Shown here: one piece after another, positions 36,176-48,600 of the stretch | Numbering within the stretch: position 1 is the first letter of the stretch | Layout of the letters: every line of letters begins with the position of its first letter | Assembly: GCA_035610835.1 (NCBI GenBank) | Contig: CM069445.1 | Span: 40,066,656-40,130,655 of the forward strand | DNA length: 64,000 bases | Reading direction: 5' to 3' | DNA from: Ophiura sarsii | Taxonomy: Eukaryota > Echinodermata > Ophiuroidea > Amphilepidida > Ophiuridae | Translations under genes and position numbers: made by a program | Notes under the pieces: model-generated | Databases searched by the model: none | The model's input: the letters and a program-made list of their open reading frames with translations, nothing else | What the model was told of the DNA's origin: nothing

Positions 36176-36600
36176 TTTTTTGAGCTGACCCATTAGCATA
36201 ATGCAGTTAGTTGTTCAACTTCCACATCGGCGGCCTGTGATCCACCGCCGGTGCTGGCAAAAAGGGTGTTTCCCAAGAAATTGACCCATATTTCTTCCCT
36301 GATAGTTTAATTGTCAAAAACAAGCCATGGAGTTAGTGTTAAGCGTTCTATTTTCTCATGGTCTGTCTGTTAATCCTAACCTTCCTGTGCACAACAAATC
36401 ACTACAGTCAACACTATAGCTGCTGGTAAACACACTATAGCTGCTGGTAGCGCATGCTTGACGGGTCTATCTCATGGCAGGCTATCAAATGGTCTTGAAA
36501 AAGTTCACTTTTTGGAGCTGAACCATTAGCGCAATCATTTAGGTGTCTGAATTCCACACCGGCCCAGGTTCGATCCCTGGCACGGGTGAAGATTGATTTT
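36176..36600 (+). repeat. Two tRNA-like SINE-type segments
   Basis: At 36176-36300 and 36505-36600 the order is a T-rich lead, GAGCTGA(A)CCATTAGC and an ATGCAGTTAG/ATCATTTAGG arm. The second ends CCAGGTTCGATCCCTGG, a perfect T-arm with box B. Both look like heads of a tRNA-derived SINE. No working tRNA folds fully. Confidence 0.5.
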
Positions 36601-36605
36601 CGCAA

Positions 36606-36787
36606 AAACCCTTACCTGCCAAGCTATATTTTTGTGTGAAATCTTGGCGAGGGGGACAAAGTATGAAACAAAATCGCCGGGATTCGCCCCTCCGTTCCCT
36701 CCGATCACCGCTGAGCTAACCAGGGCAGCGATTTCGTACCCACTATGAGATCAATGCTGTAGCATTTGCGTTTGACATTGTGTGTTT
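36606..36787 (-). mobile_element. Telomere-tipped tRNA-like element, truncated copy
   Basis: This 182-bp segment repeats, in order, the TATTTTTGTGTG...GAGGGG-ACAAAGTATGA and CTCCGATCAC...GAGCTAAC blocks of the copy that follows it. The right third is missing where the next copy begins. Together they form a head-to-tail pair like that at 48001-48607. Confidence 0.55.
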
Positions 36788-37086
36788 TAACCCTAACCAG
36801 CCCAGCTATGTTTTTGTGTGGAAACTGGAAGAGGGGTACAAAGTATGATTTTTTTACCCAACAAATCGCCACGAAACTCCCAGGATTTGACCACCAAACC
36901 CTCCGATCACTACTGCCATCCCTAACCGTTGAGCTCACCTGCCAATGCTTGCCTGGGCAGCAATTTTGTATCCATATATTATCAGCTCGGATGATGATGT
37001 CATCGAAATAATGCTGTACATATAGCAAGCGCGTGGACATTGTCTTTGGCCGTAGTGAATCGTAGTGCTAAGGAAGGTTAGGGTTA
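36788..37086 (-). mobile_element. Telomere-tipped tRNA-like element, copy B
   Basis: TAACCCTAACC at the left and GGTTAGGGTTA at the right frame 299 bp. The core parallels the 48 kb copies (ACCCAACAAATCGCC, CCAGGATTTGACCACC, CGTTGAGCTCACC) but is diverged and its boxes are weaker. Confidence 0.65.
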
Positions 37087-38433
37087 ATGGACCAAAAAGC
37101 CAATATCTCTTGAAATCTTGGCCACATCAAGTGTAATAACATCCAATTTGTTTCAGGCTCAACCATGCATGTTAACAATGACATCATTTTGATTGGTTTA
37201 TGAAAACTTTAATATAAGGCCGGATATAAAAATAAAATCCTTATACGAACAGCAAGGATGGTGACATCTAATCTTTTTTATCTTGGCGTCATAGTGTGTG
37301 CAGTAAGCTCCAGGCTAAACAACCTTGACCATGACATCACATTTATCTGTTATGAAAACTCATTGAATAAGGCCATATATAAAGATATAATTTGTTTCTA
37401 GGAGTATGTTTTAAATGATTTTAACGGAGGTGGGTTTTTATTTGTGTATGGTTTGCATTTGTCAGCAATTGCTAACTGTCATTTTAGCAGTAAAGATTGC
37501 AAACTGATTTGATGTGTCTTCTCTAACTTGGGATGGGGGGTTAGCCCATAGAGCTGCTATTTCTAGAAACAAACCTATCCAGGAAAAGATTGAATATAGA
37601 ATCACTGAGTCATGCGACATGCCATCCTAGCTGTGGAAACCATGGCACAGTTCTTGGGTTGATAGCGATTCTCGGATTGGGAGCAGTTACAGGTGCATAT
37701 AGGGTAGACCACTCTTATGGTTGGACTAAATGGTGGTTGGGGGTTGCTTGAATGGTAGAAAGGTGCAAGCCACCCAGGTCTCAGAAGTATGTAGAAACTT
37801 TTAAACAGATTTTTAGCAATAAGTCAGGGTTTAATTGTTTCCATATGATTAAGATCCCAATTGTCCTAACAAATTAAGGGATCAGAATGCAAAATAATCG
37901 CTCTTTTTCCCAATTTTCACAAACAGGATTTTTTTTCTTCTCCTTCAGTCATTGATACGATAGCCTTTGATAGGTCACTGCAGGTTGTTATTAAAACAAT
38001 TGTTGATCTGCCGCTGGGCAGGTAGCGAGTTTTCATAATAAACTATCACATATCTCCCCATAGAGTAGAGTAGAAGTTGTGATGAGAAAAATCAAAATTC
38101 ATACCACATAATGGCATAATAGCATAATTGTTTCACTGAATCTTGATGAGGCAGGAAAGTTTCCAGGAACAAACCAGGAGCAAACATGTCAGATTATAGG
38201 ACCCCTGGTTACATGATTTACACGAGAACACAAGAGATGCATTTTGGAGACGATGGAGAAATCTGCTGACTGATTGGAATATTGAGTTGAACTCTGGTTT
38301 TATTATTTAACTGTTGAAAACTTGTCAATCTATTTTGCGGGAAATAGCATCGCACCCTTGTATTGTAGAATGCACAAGCCTGTCACCAAAGTTCGAACCG
38401 AACAAAAAATTGAGAAGTTGCAATTGTTCTAGG
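37087..38433. other. Non-coding interval with a degenerate duplication
   Basis: Two segments near 37110-37230 and 37255-37400 share ATCTTGGC, AATGACATCA, ATGAAAACT and ATAAGGCC-type words in order, an old tandem duplication. No gene is supported. Confidence 0.35.
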
Positions 38434-38675
38434 ACAGTGGCGTGTCCAGGGGGGGGGGGGGTGCACACGCTTCACGCACATGTTCAGGAATATCATTTTA
38501 AAGCCCCTTTAAAACCAAATGCACCTTAATTATGTATGACCAAATTCATGTTTTAATAGTACACATGTTCATGTTTTCAAGGAACAAATAATCGGGGGAA
38601 ATGATGTAAAGTCAATAGGGGGAATGGAAATCCTGGCCCCCATACCAGAGAAATCATGGACACGCACGCCACTGT
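38434..38675. mobile_element. Short MITE, ACAGTGGCGTG ends
   Basis: The left end ACAGTGGCGTGTCCA and right end TGGACACGCACGCCACTGT are inverted with a small indel. A G13 run lies near the left end. Length is 242 bp. A related single tip lies near 23397, marking a dispersed family. Confidence 0.75.
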
Positions 38676-39420
38676 TCTGGGAGGATTTTCATACTCAGTA
38701 GGTAGGAGCAAGTTTGCTAATGTATTTTGAGCCTGACCTTATCACATAGTACCTGTAATTTGTGGAATGTATGGATTCATGTATAATGTGGACACCTGGG
38801 GTACAATGGATAAAGCAATATTCACGTTACAATGGGCCCGGGTTATGGGTTTCAGGCCTGTTGAAGTCAACATATTGTACACTAGAATAAGGCACTTTAA
38901 GTATTAAGGTTGTTCCTATGGCTAATTTTTTATTTGATATTTCAATAGAGCTTGCTGAGCTCCACAATAATCTGATATTTGAGATTGATCGGAGGTACGG
39001 TTTTCTAGATATGACAATTTTATTGTCAAAAATGAAGCAAAATTGAAGCGTTCATTTCTTTTGTTTCTTATTGTGTTTTTTTGACCCCCTAGCTGGCCTA
39101 GCAAAATAATTAATCTATGCAAAAATGTTTAATTAATTTTTCCAAGAAAAACAAAATGCTATAAAGCTGAGATTTTGGCAGCTTGTTAATTATAGTTTTT
39201 AGAAAGTTTCCTGTGCTGCGGGAGGCTGTAAGACATCTGCATAATGAATTATACTTAATTATCTAAAAATGAAAAAGAAGAAAAAAATAGACTAATTAAT
39301 ACACTTGATTATTTTTTTCAAGTTCATGCCCTTTACTAAATGTAAACCACTTGGTGTATATGGTGGTTATACTACTCTCCTTATTTCCTGTGCTGCGGGA
39401 GTCTACAGGAGTTTTACTTT
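38676..39420. other. Non-coding interval
   Basis: AT-rich; the phrase TCCTGTGCTGCGGGAG occurs twice (39210 and 39386), an old short duplication. No exon is supported. Confidence 0.35.
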
Positions 39421-40408
39421 TAGAAAGTAGATTTTCTTGCAGATTTACATTTCTGATCATAAATCGTACATACAGGGTGAGTCAAAAAAAAGTTTACCCT
39501 AATTGAAAAAATCTAAAAAAATATTTCTGACCACAAAATCAAGGCAGACAAAACTCTAAATGATTGCGCCATTTCTTTGCTACCATCTGGAATAAAATCA
39601 CGCTATTTGATGATACCGTTAAGTAAATATGGCTATTTCTGTACAGGAGCTGTTTTCACCAAAAACACGGTTTTATAATTTCAAGCTTAACGAGCTTAAT
39701 AATGTTTACTAGGATTATGATGAAAAGCATTACACATCTTGTTTATTAAAAGAATTAAGTAAACAATAGACTTAATCAAAATTGTCTCTTAATAGATTAA
39801 AACAATAGACAGCTTTAAGGCCCATTTATGACACAATTACCACACTTTAATCATTTCATAACAAAGGAATTGATCCTTTCGCTGTCGGTATGGTAATTTT
39901 TTATTGGTCGTATCTTATGAAATATAATGGTCAAGATCTGGAAGCGTGTTCGGACGTTAAATTGGTCACTTTTATTCAAAACAGCGTAAAATAAGTTTCC
40001 CTCAACCAATCTAAACCAGATAAAATTCACATTAAAGCTAATTGATTTGTCTTTATACCGTAGTACATTATTTTGAAAACAAACGAATACTTTTTTCTAA
40101 AAAAATTGGTGAAGTTGAGTAAACTTTTTTTTGACTCACCCTGTACATTCCAAGTTACAGAGTGATACGATTCCTAATTACCTCAAAATCATGGTTTTAG
40201 AGTGAAGTATAAACTGTTGCGTTATCTCGACAGTTTATTTTCACTCTAAAACCATGATTTTGAAGTAATTAAGAATCGTATCGCCCTGTAACTTGGAATG
40301 TATTACGATTTATAATCAGAAATGTAAATCTGCAAGAAAATCTGCTTTCAGGTGTGTGTTTTTATGTTGAGGGCGTTCCCTGGAAAGATCACATAATATA
40401 ACTTTAAT
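39421..40408. mobile_element. TTAA palindromic MITE, copy 3, split by another MITE
   Basis: The flanking halves, 39421-39472 and 40144-40408, together match copies 1 and 2 from AGAAAGTAGATTTTCTTGC to the TTAA at 40405. The far left tip is missing. The split falls inside the word that reads CATACATTCC in the intact copies, giving a direct empty-site comparison for the insertion. Confidence 0.85.
39473..40143. mobile_element. Nested 671-bp mariner-like MITE, TA target
   Basis: The ends read CAGGGTGAGTCAAAAAAAAG and its reverse complement. TA is duplicated at 39471-39472 and 40144-40145; removing the insert and one TA restores the uninterrupted sequence of the sister palindromes. The interior is non-coding. 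The same family, inverted, occupies 63426-64000. Confidence 0.92.
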
Positions 40409-42132
40409 GGGGGTGAGTCTGGGACTCGGGAGTGAGTCGAAAGAGATATTTAGAGAATAAAATATAGTTCTTAGCTGTTTTGCTATATACGATGGTCTTA
40501 TGTATAGGCTGTACCATATTTGGAGTTGTGTATGGTCGCCGCTCATTCTTATTTATTTTTTTGGTTATTTTGATCTTTTATCATAACATAACGCAGTTTG
40601 TTAGATTTATTTTAATCAAACAACAACAAATTTCCCCCTTTATAAAATCGGCAAATCCAGCGAGCTGTTTACCAACTTGCTGCTTCAAATAAATGGCGTT
40701 CTTTAGTTCATCATACATGTACACACTGAAGGTATTATTATTCGAATGAATCAAACCCCGCCCCAAACTATACACCATTGTCTCATAATGTATGGGCATA
40801 TCGACTGAAAATCAGCCAACAACCAATCAAATTGACTGCTGACATCCCAAACCACACCCACTATATAAGAATGACCTATATATATGACTATGGCCCTATG
40901 GTCACTTACCTCAGTATCCTGTGAACACAGAATCATCTGACTGTAGATCATATTGAGGAAATCAAAAATCAAAATAAATGTGTTATGCATTAATGTAATA
41001 GGTATGTGGCATGCATTTTGTAATTCTGTATTTTAGTACAACATGGGCAATTACATGGGCTGTAACAATCATTTCAGAGATTTATACAATCGCAACAGGA
41101 GGGAATGCTTTGGGTTCGTTGGAATGTAATTGATGGTATGTTGCACTACGATTGATACTATAAGGCGTATACATTTGATAGTGATTAAACCCTTGTTTTG
41201 GTGTGGAGCAACAGGTTGGAAATAAAAGGTTCACATATTGGACCTTTTTGACAGGATCAGCTGATGGTATCCTACTACATATGTGTCCAAGAGAAGTAGA
41301 CAGTTGCTAATGATCAGTCAGATATATTGTTGTTAGGTACCACTCGGTTGTCAGTGGTTAAATTGTTGTATTCTGGGATGCAGGCTGCTGATTGGAGTTA
41401 TCATTGGTAAAAAAAGATACTACTTCATCCTGATGAGATGGGGACATGGGTGTGCCGGCATTAAGACTTTCCACGCGGCCATTGGTTGGTTTAACCATTG
41501 TACAAAACAGATTTGTCAGGAACCTTTCCCAACTTTCAAGATATCTCAAGGATTACTGAACCATGCAATAATAGGCATGTTTGTACTTATTTCAATGCAT
41601 TTCTCATGGTGATTTTAAATATGGTCATGAAACTTTTGCCTTTTTTTGAAACATATCGTGAACATTAGGAATGTTGCCTGCAGACGCCTGCCGTGTGGAA
41701 AGTGTTAAGGGATATCAACGGTGATAACGGATTACATTTAGACATGTGGAGAGGCTCACCAATGACGGGGCTTTGTCTTGATAAATTCTAGCAAATCGAT
41801 CGAGCTATGATTGATAGTGCCTTATTCTCACAGTAACATCAGTTGCATTTTATGTCACCCGGCGAGCCCACTTCTGGTTACAAGTAGAGATGCACCCATT
41901 CGAAATGTTTCACAATTGGTGAAAAATGAATTGGCACCAACAAGATTTCTAACATGTTGTTTATTATGTATTGATTATACCAACTCTTTTTAGCTGCAAT
42001 TAGTTTTGCATGGCTCTGTAATAACGGAAACCTCAAGAGTGCATAATTTTCTCATCAATTAAAGATAATGCCCATGGCGCCAATGTACTTCTTATATTTA
42101 ACCTCTTATTAAATTTTTCTTTCTTAATTTAG
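40409..42132. other. Upstream of the SLC26 gene; nothing firm
   Basis: Probably contains untranslated exons or the promoter of the SLC26 gene, but no motif was decisive. Short open frames are unsupported. Confidence 0.3.
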
Positions 42133-42161
42133 GACTTGATCAGAACCAAAGAAATTCTCCA

Positions 42162-42179
42162 ATGCAAATGGTAAGGTGA
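42162..42179 (+). other. Five-codon upstream ORF in the SLC26 leader
   Basis: ATG CAA ATG GTA AGG TGA lies 17 nt before the main ATG at 42196, in another frame. It could lower translation of the main frame. It also contains a donor-like ATG|GTAAGG at 42170, so alternative leader splicing is possible. Confidence 0.4.
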
Positions 42180-42195
42180 CTCAGTGCCATCCAGA

Positions 42196-42667
42196 ATGTC
42201 TTCAAACCAAGGCAATAACGGAGTACCATCCAGAATGCCTTCCAACCAAGACAATAACGGAGTTCCATCCAAAATGTCTTCCAACCAAGACAATAACGGT
42301 GAATGTGGAACAAGACAAAGATCCAGTAATAATTCCAAACCGAGACACCGGACAAATTCCGGACACAAATCGCACTTCCATCTCAATGGCCACGGGGTCA
42401 ATCTGAAAGTAACACGGCCCGTGTACACAGAGAGTACTTTTCAAAAGAGGCACATACACAGCGAGGATAAGTACCGGTTCCCCGTTGCGCACAGCCTTCG
42501 GGAGCGGATGAAAAAGTGTAAATGTAATGTTAGAGTCGCAGACTTACAGAGGTTTCTGCTGAAACTGGTGCCGATCCTGAGTTGGTTACCGAGATACGAT
42601 GTGAAGAATGATTTTGTGGGCGACTTGATTGCTGGATGCACCATTGGGGTGATGAGAATACCACAAG
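42196..42667 (+). CDS. SLC26 coding exon 1, with 13-residue N-terminal repeats
   Basis: Encodes residues 1-157 plus one base. The exon probably starts at 42133 after TTCTTAATTTAG. An in-frame TAA at 42172 makes 42196 the first ATG. Three 39-bp units ([13 protein letters not shown] type) begin at 42184, so the ATG lies inside unit one. The donor is GTGAGG. Confidence 0.88.
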
Positions 42668-45600
42668 GTGAGGATTATTTTGTATTTTATCAATATACAT
42701 TTCATACAATTTCATAGTGTGTTAAAAGTATATATGACAATTTGCTCTCTGCACAGATCTGCCATTTGCGAGGAGAGTCTCGAACTGGAATCAGATTGAA
42801 TGTCTCACTACATTGACCAGTCATATTGTGCAGAGAGAGTCAAACTAGTTACATATTGGTATGGAATAGTCCCATTGAATGCGGTATCAGTTCGAAATGC
42901 GAATGGCCTATTCCATTCTTACTTTAATTTATACAGTAATATCCTATACCATTCTATTATGTACAGCAATTTATACCTACATGTACACCATGTTTTATAC
43001 TTTCCCTTTTTATGCATCAGAAAGTCTAGTCCATGCTTGCATAACCATCCCATCTCTGGTCCAGGGTGGGCAAGAATATAAAACTTCCCTCCATAAATTC
43101 AACCTTTTGCCTTCTCTACCAAACAAATCAACCCAGGCTGATTGATATGCAAATTTGTTAAACAGGCAAAGCCTGTATTTCCCAACAAATTTCTTCCAAC
43201 ATTGAAAAAGTCCAACGGCGCGCAGCAAGATTCGTCACAAACACAAGCATCACCAAAGTCCTAGACACACTCAAATGGTCTCCACTTAAAGACAGACGCA
43301 AAAACCACAGACTCGCCTGCCTTCATAAGATGATCAACGGGCAGATAGACATAAATCACGAAGACTACACCACACCGAAGACATCAAGAAACAGACGAGG
43401 CCACACGCAGCAATTCCAACAAAAGCACCCAAGAACAGACACATACGCCAACTCATTCTCCATGAGGACCATCAAAGACTGGAACAAACTCTCACCCGAA
43501 ATGGTTGAAAACACTGACCCGTCCAAGTTTAGAACTGCCCTTTCCCACCCTCTCCGTTCCACCAATTAACCCCCCCCCCCCCCCCCACGTCGCACCTCCA
43601 GTCAAAACTCTGTACGAGTATTTGGAGGTTTACACCATCCAAGATCCAAGATTTGAAATATTTTCATTCGCATTTCACAAAATTTCCCACAAAATGATGT
43701 AAAATTTCTCCCACATTTCCTTCAGGGTGTTCTTCTCCTCTACCTGTCCCACCCCTGGATTTTTATTTTCTATTTTCTATGACAATTGCCTATTCCCACA
43801 TTTCATTAGTCATATTCAGACGGGCGTATGTGATTGGCCTAAATTTAGACATGCATTTTAACACGACCTTCGCAGGGGGCCAAGGAGTAAATATCAGAAA
43901 TACTTATGGTTCACCACCAATTTTTTATGTTGTGCATTTTTCCCCCTATTTGATCCTGGATTTCTGATCTTTTCATAGTGCGATCAACTGGCGTACCCTC
44001 CTTGTCACCCAATTTTTTTACTGCTGTTTTTTCCATTATTATTTTTGAACATTTCTTTAAAATCGACAAGAATTCAGTAACTTTTTACTGTAAGTGACGT
44101 GTAAGTGACATTCGATCAAAGTAGCATACACATGTTTGATCCGGATTTGTACATAGACGACGGTCAGGTCTTCAGAAATTTTAAAATGATACAGCGAAAG
44201 TTCAGGTTTACGCCCAGAGTCGAGTTAAGTGCATCCACACAGGCATTTACGCCGACCTGCAGGTCGCGTTACCGCATCACTCCTGAGAAATATCAGAATT
44301 AAATTGGGTCGGCGGAAGGTCGGTTTAGTTAACGTAAGTGCTGTTCAGACAGTCACTACTCTGACCTTTAACACAACCCATTCTTAAACCGACCTTAAAC
44401 CGACTCATTTTATGCTGTCTGAAAATACAACAATGGGCCCAGTGACTTAATTATCATACTTTGTATTTCCCAATTTATACAGCCATGGCGTATGCTCTTC
44501 TTGCCACCTTACCAGCTGTATATGGTCTGTATTTAGCATTCTATCCTGTGCTGGTTTATACTGTTTTTGGGACATCAAGACATATATCTATAGGTGAGTA
44601 ATAACTTAGGGAGTCGAGAGAGATTTGGAGGCTGAAGTATGCGATTGGGGATACCATCATGGGTATAATGCCACAAATAAGGATAATGACTTTAAAGGGG
44701 CATTGAGAGATTGCTGAGAAAAATGAAATTTGGAAAAAAGGAATTGTTTCAATAGATAAGGTACGTAGTACCTACCCCATCTACCCCTGATGTGTAATGA
44801 TTTAATTGAAAACTGTTGAATAATTGCGCTAGATTGATATTTGGTTGAAGCAAGTTATATGGTTATAATCAAAATTACCAAATCATGAAATTTTACACAA
44901 TATACGGCAAATGAAGGTAAACTGTTTCAGACGGTAGTTAGTATATATGCTTAAATATTATGCAGGTGCAATAAAACTGATTTTGCCATACTTTAATACT
45001 TCAACCTACCATTAAGTAAGGATGAATTGCCATACTTTAATACTTTAATTTATAACCCAAATTTATTCTTGTTATTGAGCTAGCCTAACATAGACAAAGG
45101 CCGGACGGCGATTACATATAAATGACGACGCCCATTTTAATTCATTTGAATTAGTCTTCATTTTCATAACACTTCTCCTAGGACTTTCACTCCTGCCACT
45201 TTATGTTGTCCCCTGTATGGGGTTTTTCTTGAAAATGCTTATTTAATTAGACAAAAGTAATAATTTTAGACAATTATTTTTCCACGGAAACGAAAACTGC
45301 CCACCTGCGTTGCGAAATCGCACCCTTACAACCAACCTTTAGTTTTTTCATTCCTTTTGATAGTCCTGACCCCACGTCATTTACAACTGAGGGTTACACC
45401 CGACCCCACGTCTTCAAAGAGAACTGAGGGTACCTCCCGCCTTAAATTAATAGGGTGGTGGGTGGGTTTTTACAACCAAACCTCCATTTAACCAAAGTTT
45501 TCCACAACTTTGATGGTCCTGACCCCACATCAAATATGAACTGATGGACACACCCGACCCTACGTCTCAAAGGAACTGAGGGTACCTCCCACCTTAAATT

Positions 45601-48600
45601 AATAGGGTGGTGGGTGGGTTTTTACAACCGGACAATTTTGATAGTCCTGACCCCACATCATTTATGAACTGAGGGACACACCCGACCCTACGTCTCAAAG
45701 GAACTGAGGGTACCTCCCACCTTAAATTCATAGGGTGGTGGGTGGGATTTTACAACCAAACCTCCATTCAACCAAAGTTTTCCACAACTTTGATGGTCCT
45801 GACCCCACATCAAATATGAACTGAGGGACACACCCGACCCTACGTCTCAAAGGAACTGAGGGTACCTCCCACCTTAAATTAATAGGGTGGTGGGTGGGTT
45901 TTTACTACCGGACAATTTTGATAGTCCTGACCCCACATCATTTATGAACTGAGGGACACACCCGACCCTACGTCTCATCTCAAAGGAACTGAGGGTACCT
46001 CCCACCTTAAATTAATAGGGTGGTGGGTGGGTTTTTACTACCGGACAATTTTGATAGTCCTGACCCCACATCATTTATGAACTGAGGGTACACACCCGAC
46101 CCCACGTCTCTATAACGGACTGAGGGTACCTCCTGCCTTAAAATAATAAGCCGGTGGGTGGGTTTTTACTAACCGGACCTCCCATTTCCAACAACCTTTA
46201 CTTATTTTCTAGGAACTGCAACTAATAGGGTGGTGGGTGGGTTTTTTCTCCACCCGGACCTCCGTTGTTGAAGGCAGCCAAAAAGGGAATAAATGAAAAG
46301 CGGACAGAACGAGATCTGGCGATCGAAATCGCGGGAAAAATACCGGAAATAGAAAGCAAAAACCCGCGAAAAAGTTTAAAGGCCAAGCCCAGAAAGGATG
46401 AAACTTTCAGCCGGCAACACTGTTCTCCTCACATGCACATCGGAAAACTTAAGTAAAAGTGACCTTTGTATAAGAAAGAAGTGATCAATGAAAATCTGAA
46501 AAATCTATGAAACTGTTTTTGTTTTGTTTTTGATTTTTTTTTCTTTTTTTTTTCCTAATGCGCATCAATTACATGTTGGCACATGTTTTAAAACAGCTGA
46601 ATTAGTCTCCACTAATCTTCTACATTTGGCCTACAGGTACGTTTGCGCTGGTGAGCATCATGACAGGCAATGCCATAGACAACTTCTTATCAAAACAAAA
46701 ACCAAGTGATATCAGTACCCCAACGCCCTCAATGATGCCATATACATCTATTGGGACAACTATAATACTAGTACCAGATGGAGCACCACAGAGCGTTGAT
46801 ATTACTGGTGATGGGGAGGGAATGGAAAGGATTCAGATTGCTATGGCTCTGTGTCTGCTGGTCGGATTCATACAGGTGAGTTAATCCGTTATCCAATAGT
46901 TGTACCTTGAGTTTAATAGGTTAGGTCAAAAAAATATGTTGTGTCGCCCTCAGCGACCGTTCCTAAAATTTCAAAAAATTACAATCGCAATAATAATAAA
47001 AAAGATTTGAATATTTACTCAAATTGTCAAAATATTACTATTTTCTGCTTGAAATGAGTTTCCTTGAATAAATAGGGATTTTTTTAACTATTATCAAACA
47101 ATGGCAAAATAGACATTTACCAAATTTGTCTTGACATGAACCATGGCAACTGCGGGCTGTCAGAAATATTTTTCAGCAAAAAGAAAAATTGACTTACCGA
47201 CCCGACCTCAAAACTTTTGCCACTTGAGGATGACACAACATTTTATTTTGTTTTGGCTGAGGCTCAAAGAGGTAAATAAACTATTGATCCAATGAATCTA
47301 TCAGGTTGGAGACTTACTTTACTTGATTAAAAAAAACTGTTTAAGGGGGACTTAAGGAAGTTTTTTGTTGAATTTTGCTAGGGCTGTAATTATTGAACCA
47401 CGACTCAAATGTATATAAAAGTATACCTTTTTGGAAAGGAAATGGATCAGAGAATCCAAATTTGGCATCAAATTTGACCAAAAATGTTGATTTTTTGAGA
47501 AAACCACAAAAAATCACTTTTTTGACCCAATTTTTTTGAACAAAGCTAACAAACATAATGTTGAGTTAAAAATGCCAAAATCACTTGATGATGCTGTTAA
47601 GACACTAATGAAGGGACACATTTTTATTTTTTTAACCTAATCCAATATTTTTTGAAATTTTGACAAAAAACCATTAAAAAAATTAAAAATCCATTTTTCA
47701 CGTTTTTTAGCACTTTTTGGTCAACATTTTCAAAAATATTAGATTAGGTTTTAAAAAAAAAATGTCCCTTCATTAGTGTCTTAACATCATTATAAAGTGA
47801 TTTGGCCATTTTTTACCCAAAATTATTTTTGTTAGCTTTGTTCAAACAAATTTGGGTCAAAAAAGTGAATTTTGTGATTTTCTCAAAAAATCTTCTTTTT
47901 TGGTCAAAATTGACGCCAAATTTAGATTCTCTGATCCATTTCCTTTCCAAAATTACAGCACTCACAAAATTCAAAAAATCAAATCAAAAACTTCCTTAAA
48001 ACCCTAACCAGTAAAGCTAGTTTTTTGTGCGTATCGGGGGGAGGGGGGAAAAAGTGCTATTTTTTTTACCCGAAAAATCACCCAGCACCCCCCGGGATTC
48101 GATCGCCGGACCATCCGCACCCAAATCTGTCCCCCTACCGACTGAGCTAACTCCCTAGGTCACATGCGGCCACCAACTCCGTGGCCACATATGCCCGCGG
48201 TAGGTGACGTCATCGCGGCAATGCAGCAGCACGTGCCTGGAGATAGTTTCTGGCAGTGAGATTTAGTGAGATTCAGTGCGGTTAGGGTTATTGCACATCA
48301 AAAATTGACATTTATTAACCCTAACCAGTAAAGCTAGTTTTTTGTGCGTATCGGGGGGAGGGGGGAAAAAGTGCTATTTTTTTGACCCGAAAAATCACCC
48401 AGCACCCCCCGGGATTCGATCGCCGGACCATCCGCACCCAAATCTGTCCCCCTACCGACTGAGCTAACTCCCTAGGTCACATGCGGCCACCAACTCCGTG
48501 GCCACATATGCCCGCGGTAGGTGACGTCATCGCGGCAATGCAGCAGCACGTGCCTGGAGATAGTTTCTGGCAGTGAGATTTAGTGAGATTCAGTGCGGTT

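Noticed and set aside
36505..36600. Functional tRNA gene (perfect T-arm)
   Set aside because: The acceptor and anticodon arms do not pair; a similar diverged copy lies nearby, so a SINE head is more likely.
36705..37040. Overlapping 111- and 81-codon frames on both strands
   Set aside because: They lie within the telomere-tipped repeat copies and have no conserved domain.
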